Below are positions 22,651 through 31,304 of a DNA stretch of 64,000 nt, one piece after another. The DNA lies in assembly GCA_036936605.1 (NCBI GenBank), contig JAUPFV010000005.1, forward strand, positions 127,342,453-127,406,452, read 5' to 3'. A program made the translations under genes and the position numbers. This DNA comes from Limnanthes douglasii subsp. nivea (Eukaryota > Streptophyta > Magnoliopsida > Brassicales > Limnanthaceae). Below the pieces are notes generated by a model. It searched no databases. It saw only the letters and a list, made by a program, of their open reading frames with translations, and was not told the origin of the DNA. The first letter of the stretch is position 1; each line of letters opens with the position of its first letter.

Positions 22651-24172
22651 CTTGAAGCTAAGATTTTAGGATTTGTTCATCTTAAGAGTTTATATGAAAA
22701 TGATTCTGATTTTGGAAAGATGTATCAAGCATGTGAAAAGTTTGCTTTAGGGCGGTTCTATAGGCATGAAGGATTCTTATTCTTTGATAAACGTTTATGT
22801 GTGCCTAATTGTCCCATGAGAGATTTACTTGTTAGAGAAGCCCATGGAGGAGGCTTAATGGGACATTTTGGAATAGCTAAAACTCTCAAGGTAATGTTGG
22901 ATCACTTCCATTGGCCACATATGAGGAGGGATGTTGAAAGAATCTGCGACAGATGTGCTACTTGCAAACAAGCCAAATCTAAGGTTCAATCCCACGGTTT
23001 GTATACTCCTTTACCTATTCCTACGCATCCTTGGAATGATATATCTATGGACTTTGTAGTTGGATTGCCTAGGACTAGAACTGGTAAGGATTCCATTTTT
23101 TGTGGTTATTGATCGATTCTCTAAAATGGCACACTTTGTTGCTTGTCACAAAACTGATGATGCGTTGCACATTGCTAATCTGTTCTTTAAAGAGATAGTT
23201 CGTTTGCATGGCATGCCTAGGACGATAGTTTTATATAGGGACTTTAAGTTTCTAAGTTACTTTTGGAATTTGTGGTCTAAGTTAGGGACTAAGCTTTTAT
23301 TTTCTACTACCTATCACTCACAAACTGATGGACAAACAGAAGTAGTAAATAGGACTTTGTCCACTCTTCTACGTGCATTAATTAAGAAGAACTTGAAAAC
23401 TTGGGAAGAATGTTTGCCACATGTTGAATTTGCATACAATCATTCTATGCATTCTGCTTCTAAGTACTCTCCTTTTCAAATTGTTTATGGATTTAACCCA
23501 ATATCTCCTTTGGATCTAATTCCTTTGCCTTTGAGTGAAAGAACTAGCATAGATGGGAAAAAGAAAGCTGAACTTGTAAAATAGATCCATGATGATGCAC
23601 GGAAAAACATAGAAAAGAAATCTGAGCAATATGTCAAACAAGCAAACAAGGGAAGACGTGAGAAAGTTTTTGAGGTTGGAGATCAAGTATGGGTGCACTT
23701 AAGAAAGGAAAGATTTCCAGAAGAGAGGAAGTAAAAATTGATGCCTAGAATTGATGGACTATTTGAAGTAACAAAAAAGATCAACAATAATGCGTATCAA
23801 CTTGACCTACGAGGTAAGTATAAAGAGAGTCCTACCTTTAATGTTTCTGATTTGGTTCCTTTTATCGCAGATGAAATGGATTTGAGGTCAAATCCTTTTC
23901 AAGTGGGAGAGGATGATGTGATCCTAGATGACACAAGGAGCTTAGAACATGGAAATGTGCAAGAACCAGATGAACAACTTGAAAAAGAAGATGAGCTTGA
24001 AGTTGAAGATATTCTTATTTTACCGGCTGGTCCAACAACTCGATCAAGCGCAAAACAATTTAACAAAGCTGTTGGAGGATTGCTTAATCAACTAGAGAAT
24101 CCACGTGATCAAAACAGCAAGTATGGTGGAAAAGCTTGTCAAACCACTTTGGTCTTGATTCAAGCTAATTGA
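22651..24172 (+). pseudogene. G2 integrase and LTR-encoded C-terminal tail
   Basis: The zinc region is intact ([15 protein letters not shown] with [12 protein letters not shown]). A frameshift at about 23095 in a T run shifts the frame at KDSIF. In the core, the second catalytic Asp of the usual IVSDRD motif is lost: G2 reads IVLYRDFKF. Glu is kept in [12 protein letters not shown]. Stops occur at 23582-23584 and near 23732. The last piece (MPRIDGLFEVTKKINNNAYQ to the stop at 24172) runs through the purine tract and 259 bases into the 3' LTR. The tail is acidic and includes AGPTTRSSAKQFNKAVGG. This arrangement is typical of CRM-like chromoviruses as I recall them. Confidence 0.9.
23903..23913 (+). 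other. Polypurine tract of G2, inside coding sequence
   Basis: The bases GTGGGAGAGGA directly precede the 3' LTR terminus TGATGTG. They also encode part of the pol residues QVGEDD, so priming of plus-strand synthesis and protein coding use the same bases. The same tract occurs beside the 3' LTRs of G3 and G4. Confidence 0.75.
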
Positions 24173-24784
24173 TTTCAACAAATGAGAAAGTGTCTCGATT
24201 GTACTCTTTTTCCCTTGTTCAAGTTTTGTCCCAATGGGTTTTCTTGACAAGGTTTTTAATGAAGCAATTGTTTCACTTCACCATTGTCCATTTGTTGAAA
24301 TAAAAGCCCAAGGCCCATCTACACCAAAAGCCACGTCCTTGGAGGAGGGAAGGGTCTGATTTCCAGCTTATATCATTAATACTTTGTATTTTCAATATTA
24401 AAGCATTTTGTTTCCAAGAAAAGCCTTAATTGTTTTAGAGGCATGCATTATGTTTCCAAGAACAGCCTTAATTGTGTTCAAGGCTAGTTCTTTCTCCTAT
24501 AAAAACTATGTACTCAGAATTCTAATGGGCAGACTATCTTTGATTCTGAAAAAACTTCTTAAGTTTTACTCTTCTCTTGTTGGTGTGTAATATCCACAAG
24601 AAAATCTGTTCTTCATTTGGTGCGTCATATCCAAAGGAAGATCAGTTGGAATATCAAATGCCTTTCCACAACCTTTGTGTGACCTATCGATCCACATCCT
24701 TTGATCCTTGAATCCTTTTGGGTTCCTGGTTGCAAAGTTATCCCTATCCTATTTTAGAGTGCCGATTCTAGGAGGAGTTTATCA
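23914..24784 (+). repeat. 3' LTR of G2
   Basis: It is 871 bp, from TGATGTGATCC to GTTTATCA. It carries the end of pol (stop 24172), the paired TTTCCAAGAA..GCCTTAATTG units (near 24411 and 24451) and a CCTATAAAAAC TATA box near 24498. ATTAT follows at 24785-24789. If the recombination model is right, this LTR is a chimera of two elements. Confidence 0.92.
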
Positions 24785-25690
24785 ATTATATATAGGAAAC
24801 ATTTGATATGGGCACGTTATGTTGTTCGGCCATGACGTGGATTACAACGGATTTGTTCATCATCATATGCGATAGTGTACAAGTAAAGAATGCGCACCGA
24901 TCGTCACCTTTGTTAAGATTAACCAAAGGAAAGTCACATTACTTACCTAAAAAAAATGAGAGATACCTTCCATGCATGAAGCAATGGGAAGCATCTTGGT
25001 TATGTGTCATCACTAGATTACAGTTTCATTTAGAAGAAGATAATAAGTCATTGTTTATCTATGAGATGATGAGTTATTAAAATTAAAGAAAAAAAAACAC
25101 GAACCGAATTTAGCCAATTCAACTTTTCGAGGTATGCATTTTCTGTTTAATATTTTTCAAAAATAAAATAAATATTAGTTGACATTAATTGACACCAATT
25201 AGAAAATGAGATTTTCTTTACCAATGTGTGTTTTAATATAACTTATAAAACACACATATATATATATATAATTCTGTTCTAGATGGATTGATAAAAAGTT
25301 TGATAATTTTTTTTACTAAAATATAGATTGAGAGAGATTTTCTATGTCGTCCATATTTATCAATACCAGTTTATAATGTATCCATATATTTTTTTTATAT
25401 AAATTTGTTGATTTTATTTCTATTTATTTCAAAATAGATATCTTTTATATTGCAAATTTGATTTTATTTCCATCTATTTTTCAAAAATATCTTTTATATA
25501 ACAAATTTGATTTTATATTTATTTATCTTTTAAATATCTTTTAACTATTCAATTTAAATATGTTATATTTTTTTTATTTAAAAATATGATATTTTAATAA
25601 GGTATTTTTACTTGTAATAAAGTTTTTTTTATTTTTCATTATTTTTATTCACAATAACAATATTTGTACATGATTTAATTGTTGTATGCT
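24785..25690. other. AT-rich stretch without a recognised gene
   Basis: After the ATTAT duplication, a 90-codon open frame (24808-25080, MGTLCCSAMTWITTD) has no recognisable domain and no neighbours that suggest a gene. A TA dinucleotide run lies near 25255-25270. The rest is low-complexity AT-rich DNA. Confidence 0.5.
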
Positions 25691-25694
25691 TATA

Positions 25695-26331
25695 ATGGAG
25701 CGTTATTTTGCTAAAGAGCCAAAGAATAATGTTGGATCTTCAAGTAGTCGGACTAATAATAATATGATTCATCATAACCTGATTCTATAGTGAGTGATCC
25801 GGGACTACACCAATTTATTAGAGAATTTGATATCAATTTTATAGATAAAATTCGACAAGAATTAATCTTAAAAGGACCTTGCAAATCAAAAAATCAGAAA
25901 ACCAAATGATTTTTCTGATTCCGAACGTACGAGGCTTAGATTCCAACTTGAAACATACATCGACGATATAATTGACAAGGAAAAGTTCTCCAATATTGAA
26001 GATTTGAGAGATTTAGTCAAGATACTAGTTGTTACTGATTTCTCGTTGGTGTATGAGTATATTTATTGATCGAATTGATATTAATTCTCCCGGTTGCTAC
26101 ATCATCAGTAGAAAGAGTATTTTCTACGATGAATCTTATAAAGACGAACTTGAGAAATAGGATGGGAGACATCTAGATGAATGACCTTTTAGTTCTATAC
26201 CACGAAAGAGAAACGTTTAGAAAAAAAGATAATGAAACCATTTTATGATGATCTATCGGTTACTAAAAACTTTGAATGAATAATACATATTTGTTTACTC
26301 CCTTTTATTTCAAGTCCTGGTTCCGTCACTG
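25695..26331 (+). pseudogene. Internally deleted hAT transposase (zinc finger MYM-type 1-like)
   Basis: The N-terminal part starts MERYFAKEPKNN (ATG 25695) and, after stops, continues SDPGLHQFIREFDINFIDKI and ELILKGPCKSKNQ, the region before the TTF zinc finger in this plant family. It then jumps to the C-terminal end: SDSERTRLRFQLETYIDDII, then the dimerization block LPVATSSVERVFSTMNLIKT and NDLLVLYHEREVF, read across frameshifts. The zinc finger and catalytic core are missing. A terminal-inverted-repeat-like end (GTCCTGGTTCCGTCACTG, 26314-26331) closes it on the right; I could not find the left partner. It was a cut-and-paste transposase; this copy is dead. Confidence 0.8.
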
Positions 26332-27384
26332 GGTGAAGGTATCTTCCTCCTTATAGTAGATTTTTTCGGGCTTGACAATACACAAAAATACCAAGGTTAA
26401 AGCACAAACTATTAATGCTAACAAGAAAAACGATGAAGTGACAAGTCCATAAAATTAGTATCATGTTCGATCAAGATGAATAGCCTCTTACTTGTGCTTT
26501 GCAAACTGCTTCGGTCGTGCAAGCGAGTTTGCTGTTGTTAGAATCATCTGCCCCGCTTCCAAAGTTGAATTTCATAATCTATTTTTTTTTCCGACTCTAG
26601 AAGGTCGTCTACGCTTTATAGTAATTTTACATGAGATTATAATATAAGAGGAATGTACTATTCATTGTGATTTAAGAGCTCGCCATCAACTCCTCATTTT
26701 AAAGGGAAGATCAGGCAACCAAGAAGTTACCATATATTTAATGACAGTCCTCCAACTGTTAAATTTTTTTTACCTTAAATATATATTTAGGTTCAAAGAA
26801 CCATACAAGCTCCGAGTGAAGTTGACACGTGTCATGACCAGAGCGGTCTCGAATGAAAAGTAATCATGACTGAATGACTCGACAACCAAAATCTTTGGAT
26901 CAAAAACTAGGTCAGGGGCGGTTTTTACGCTCAAATCTCATATTGGGCTTCTAACTCGACACCCTTGGAAAAGCCCATGATCAACCCCCAACTTGGTACC
27001 TTTGGGCAATCCCATAATAGACATGTAACTTCAAAAATTTGGGAAAGCCCATTATTAGCCACCAGCTTGTTAGGCTTGCCTAAGTTTAGGCTCAGCCTCC
27101 ACTTCAACAACCATGTGAGGTCTCGCATGTAGCCTCCTTCTCGGCTAACCCTACCGCTTTCCAAACTGCCACTCGACTACAATCAGCACAACTATTGCTC
27201 TGATATTGAGCTCTACCAACATGCATTTTTTTTGCATCAGTAAAATAAATTAAAAAAATTATAAAAAAAAAATTGGCAAAAGAAGTTTTTAAAGAGGAAA
27301 ATAAAATATAGTATTATAAAAATGAGCTTTGCAAGCTAGCCGATTTTCAAGCAAGCAAAGTCAAATCAAGTGTTTAGCTGGCAC
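26332..27384. other. Repeat-like intergenic DNA, no gene recognised
   Basis: Mostly AT-rich. The stretch 26890-27230 is less AT-rich and, on the minus strand, has phrases like TATCAGAGCAATAG (near 27195), which recall a decayed Met-type primer site next to an LTR end. A CACGTG core lies near 26826. A 77-codon frame at 26931-27164 is not recognised. I cannot support a specific element. Confidence 0.35.
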
Positions 27385-27905
27385 GAAAATCACTGATTAG
27401 TCATCGGTGTTTAATCCTTGTTGCATTTTGGCAACTAAAGTTCATTCGTCTTCGAAACAGACTATCTTTGTTTAAGAATGTAGCATATATGGTCACTGAT
27501 GCGTTTCATCTAATTATACGGTGACAAGTGACACCCAAATTTATAAGGTTTTTTGTTACAAATACGTTCACTTGACATTTTACACCCAAAATATCCCTTC
27601 TTGATGATAAACGGAATGTATATCAACACTAAGACGACTACAAATACAGTGACTGACCATTTTAAACTTAAGGAAATAAATCGGTTTTAGAGGTATTTTA
27701 AGTGTGAATTGTCTAATGACCGTATTTGTAACACTTAGATTATATATTTGGATTCCACATGTCTTTGTCTGGTTAATTGTCACACATCAGTGACCATATA
27801 TGTGATATTTTTAAACATAGGTAACCAGTTTTAGGTACGAAGAAATTTTAGTGGCACATTTGCAGCAGGTGTCAACACCGGTGACTAGTCAAGATTTTTA
27901 ACCGA
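27385..27905. mobile_element. Long-TIR MITE or foldback element
   Basis: The two halves are inverted copies. The clearest pair is CATATATGGTCACTGATG at 27485-27502 and its reverse complement at about 27785-27802. The match extends inward to GTTACAAATACG (near 27554) and outward through CACTAAA-like and TAGTCA.CGGTG motifs to about 27385 and 27905. It is about 520 bp with no coding sequence. Arms of some 150 bases suggest a non-autonomous DNA element, possibly Mutator-like; superfamily and target duplication are not established. Confidence 0.6.
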
Positions 27906-29049
27906 GATTTGTGATATGGTTTTGGATTGATACTTAGTTTTATATGCATAAAATATTTTATTAATCGCAATAAAGATCTTACGTATTCATGAGTCTCATG
28001 ACTAAAGCCTGTAAATGTTATTATAAATAGACTTGTCACCCCGCTAGTTCAAGCTTCATCATTTCTAATTGTATCTATATTTTATTTTATGTTATATGTA
28101 TATATATTTTTTTATATATAAAAATATATGGTTTTTTTATATATAAAAATATATGTAATTAATCATTTTTTGTAATGTTGTAACTATTTGCTTTGTTGCT
28201 CAAATAGTTTAGCATTTTTAAAATTTGGTTAAATTATATGATATAAAATATCTCAAGTATTTGCTTTAGTTTTATTTCGATCCATTTGGTAAAATAAATT
28301 TATAGGTTTATGTTTCAATTGCAGTTTTTATAATTTTTATGTGTTTTTTGGTTTCGATATACACAAATAGTATCGATTAGTATGTAATAATGTAAAAGTT
28401 AGGTTTTGTATTTTTTTTCTTACACCTCTTTGGTATACAATTTTAGTTATACATATTTCAAAAAGTTAGGTTTTGAAGTTTTATATTTGGAAAAGAAACT
28501 TAAAATTGTAGGATAACATGAAACTTTTTGGAAAAAACATGTTTGTTTGTAAATGAAGTTCTTATTGTAAAATATAAGGTTCTTTTATTTGTGAAAATTA
28601 AGTGTCTATGCTTCTCGAAAGTTATACTTGCGAAAACAAGGTATTTTTACGGGAAAAAACTAATTTATTTGTTGTATCATAACTAGTTGCGAAAACTAGG
28701 CATTTATTACTTGGAAAAACTAATATTTTTTTAGATCAAATTTAGTTGCAAAAATTAGGCCGGCATCTATTACTTTTAAAAGAGTTCAGTTTGGAATTTT
28801 TTGTATATGATATTTTCTAAGTATGCAATGTCGTTAGATTTGTTTTTAATTTATAACAAAATGACTGAGTATTAGTTTGTATACTTAATACCGTTGAAAA
28901 TTTTAAACATATGATTACTTTCCCATTAAATAAATGGGATCACAATTTCAGGGGATGTTCTAGATTTAGTTATTAGTGTGGTGATTTCAAGAAATTTTTA
29001 ATATAATGATGATGATTTAGATTTAGTAACCACAATTCTTTTAGGAAAT
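27906..29049. other. AT-rich stretch with no gene
   Basis: Contains a duplicated TATATATAAAAATATATG motif (near 28115 and 28138). A loosely repeated phrase of the type TTGCGAAAACTAGG occurs near 28686 and, altered, near 28748. Related phrases occur at 42820-42950 on the other side of Tat-B. No open frame with a recognisable domain. Confidence 0.4.
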
Positions 29050-29545
29050 TGTTGAGTTAATTCAAGTGGTTGGACTCATTCAAATGGTTGGATTGTTGAT
29101 TTTTTTTCCGGGGAGAACTCGCAGCCGCTACTCAAGGTGCAATGAGTGCACACAGGATAAACCCTCAGTCTGATGCAATCGCCTGCAAACCAACGCCAGA
29201 AGGTAAACCACACAAGGTGACAGGCTCAGCCGAGAAAGCGTATGTAGAGGGACTCGAATTCATGACCTTTGGTCACGAACATTCCTTACTCAATCAACTC
29301 GGCTACCCCTTGGGGGCTGGATTGTTGATTCTAATAATATGAAGGTGAGTTTAAAAACAAAGCACATCATTCTTATTAAAGTGATTAATTTACGGAGAAC
29401 AAGCACAATCATTAAAAAAGAAAAATAAATGACTTTAATATCAAATCATATTATTGTTATTAAAGTGATTTTTATAAAAGGATTTGCAAGAACAATTATT
29501 TTAACACAATGTAAAAGGAGTTACAAGAACAACTATTAAAGAAGA
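29050..29545 (+). repeat. Left arm of a large inverted repeat
   Basis: Matches the reverse complement of 41872-42110. Shared blocks include TTCAAGTGGTTGG, TTCTAATAATAT, AAATCATATTATTG and GAGTTACAAGAA..ACTATTAAAGA. The SINE at 29104-29317 interrupts this arm and is absent from the right one. Without Tat-B and the SINE the two arms would enclose about 2.3 kb, including a gag fragment. Confidence 0.65.
29104..29317 (-). mobile_element. tRNA-derived SINE with target duplication and A tail
   Basis: On the minus strand the element starts GCCCCCAAGGGGTAGCCGAG at 29317, with an A-box-like TAGCCGAGTTGA and a B-box-like AATTCGAGTCC, spaced as in a tRNA gene. It ends in a short A run (about 8) near 29102. 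The flanks repeat TGGATTGTTGATT: about 29091-29103 left and 29318-29330 right. Length is about 215 bp. The A and B boxes have one or two changes from consensus. The family name (Au-like) is not certain. Confidence 0.8.
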
Positions 29546-30049
29546 GAATAAAAGGGTTTGAATATTACTAAATAACTTTAATAAAAAATTATATTATTTC
29601 TACTAAGTAATTTAATTGATAGAGTTAAAAAACATTAAAAGACTTTAATATTTTGGGTTGTTTTAGAAATCTAGAGTTTATATATATTAATATTGTATTT
29701 AATTCTCCTTTGAAATCTTTTATATATGGAGGTCGATTTCACCAGATTTGTAAAGACAATTTAGATTTTATAAATATTATATTATTATGAGTGTGTATTA
29801 TTGGTTCTTAATCGAATCATTAACTTATCAAGATATATTTTGTGGCGTTCAAAAAACTCGAAGTCGTTGTTCTAATCTTCATAGGTAAAGGGTCCAGGGT
29901 CAAACATTGTGTGCTGATACGTTGGTGGGGTTCCAAAACCAATTTGGTTATCGGGTTTAGTCACATTGTTGGTTGGGTTAGTATCATTTGGTATCCGAAT
30001 CAGGTTCTAAGACAAGTTTATATATTCTTTATTGTTCTTAAAAAAACAC

Positions 30050-30215
30050 ATTCCTACCATAACCATAAAATTTATTCCTACCACTAACAACATTCCTACC
30101 ATAAAAATCACGGGAAAAAACACATTCCTACCATAAAAATCACGAAACAAAATACACATTTCTACCATAAAATTTATTCCTACCACAAAGAGCATTCCTA
30201 CCATAAAACTCACAA
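30050..30215. repeat. Degenerate tandem repeat (CCTACCATAAAA type)
   Basis: The phrase TTCCTACCA followed by TAAAA or CAAA recurs at least seven times at spacings of about 17 to 40 bases, with linker phrases such as AAATCACG and AATTTATTC. It is a simple, unevenly spaced minisatellite. One strand gives a spurious repetitive open frame. Confidence 0.65.
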
Positions 30216-30492
30216 AAAAAGAGCTAGTTTTTTACCAAACAACTAGCTATTCTGCATATTCGTTTTGTGAAGTGCAACTTTGAATAAAAAAAAATACTTA
30301 CATTATTTCTTATCTTTTGGGTTTGATTACTTTGCTTTATATTGATTTTGATACTTCTATTAATTTATTTCTCTTGTTTTGAATTATTATTAGATTATTT
30401 TAGATTTGTTTCCCGATGTTCAATTATGAACTAAAGAAGACACAAAGAGTGGGAAAAGGCAACACTTTGTGAGATTATAAGAGGGTAAAAGC

Positions 30493-30876
30493 TGGTGTGG
30501 TTAATTTTCGGTTGAGGGTAATTTTGTCCAGAGTTTTGCGATGTTTCAAAGGTATTTAATGTTTGGATAGATTATAGTGAGAGACTAAAGCTACTGGTTG
30601 TATTAAATTTTCATTATCCTCATTAATGAAAGTGGTTGGGTATTTATACCCTTAATTGTCGGTCACATGGGCTTTCGGGTCGACTTATGGATTCGGGTCA
30701 AGTTCAAAGACCCATTAGTTTTAAGCAGGTAGGTAATTAACTTAGTCATGAAGTGATTAAGTTTTTAGTACATTAGTTTTTTAGTACATTAGTTCGGATG
30801 GTTCAGTGGGTGGATGTTGTCTGAATTGCCCCTGTCCGGTTCTCAAAAAGAGTGGCAATAAAATCCGGACTCATCA
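30493..30876 (-). repeat. 3' LTR of Tat-B
   Basis: It is 384 bp, TGGTGTGGTT to GGACTCATCA on the plus strand. It has a short duplication of TTTTTAGTACATTAG (near 30760-30788) absent in the other LTR, which accounts for the length difference. A sense-strand TATA (GGGTATAAATACCC on minus, near 30646) lies mid-LTR. The polypurine tract abuts it at 30877. Confidence 0.93.
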
Positions 30877-31025
30877 GTAGCCTCTTTTTTAGGTTGTGTT
30901 CGAAGGCCTCTGGCAAGACCTAAAAAATAGTTCAAGTGTAACCATAACTTTGTCTGGACATTTCGAAATGTGTAACGACTTTATCCGGACATATTAAAAC
31001 CCTTAGAAGCTGAGCAGAGATAGTG

Positions 31026-31304
31026 GGACACGTGTCCTTCTCTTATTTGCCTCACCGGCCGTTTTCCTCCTACAAAGGCGCTTCCACTTGTTTCGAAAAA
31101 GTAACCTTTTAATTAATGTTGGTGACATCAGCGCCATCTTGAATCATTATACCTATCTTTTCATCTTCTCCTAGGTATTAAAGCATAATTTGTCTCCTTA
31201 GTATAAATCAGTTCACTTTTCACTATTTTATCATCTTCATTATCTCTACTCTATTAATCTTCAAAGTTCTCACCTTTCAAAAACCCTTCTTTTGTTGTGA
31301 GTTT
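31026..31304 (+). promoter_or_regulatory. Conserved upstream region of Tat-B aORF
   Basis: Contains the palindrome GGACACGTGTCC (31026-31037), TGACATCAGCGCC (31123-31135) and TATAAAT (31202-31208), 97 bases before the ATG at 31305. All three occur in the same order in Tat-A and Tat-C. A TTCGAAAAAGTAACC phrase before the TGACATCA motif is shared with Tat-C as well. The block is likely an internal promoter for the antisense gene, independent of the LTR. Confidence 0.72.

Larger units (their letters stand above)
17497..24784 (+). mobile_element. G2: longest G-family element, with an extra truncated LTR
   Basis: The unit is flanked by ATTAT on both sides (17492-17496 and 24785-24789). It contains, in order, a truncated LTR (17497-18314), a complete 5' LTR (18315-19176), a Met-type primer site, leader, gag, protease, RT, RNase H, integrase, a purine tract and the 3' LTR (23914-24784). 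The outer duplication matches the truncated LTR and the far LTR, not the inner 5' LTR. This fits a second G element inserted in the 5' LTR of a first one, followed by recombination between their 3' LTRs. The coding region has five stops and two frameshifts, so it is not autonomous now. Confidence 0.9.

Noticed and set aside
24808..25080. Host gene of 90 codons
   Set aside because: No recognised domain, no supporting splice or promoter context, and it sits between repeats in AT-rich DNA.
27180..27215. LTR end with Met-type primer site on the minus strand
   Set aside because: Only a loose match to TATCAGAGC and no paired LTR, gag or pol nearby.
29250..29317. Functional tRNA gene
   Set aside because: A and B boxes are altered and no cloverleaf with proper acceptor stem or 3' end is visible; it is the head of a SINE.
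29142..29342. Open frame of 66 codons
   Set aside because: It lies within the SINE and its right target duplication; the tRNA-like promoter boxes on the other strand explain the sequence better.
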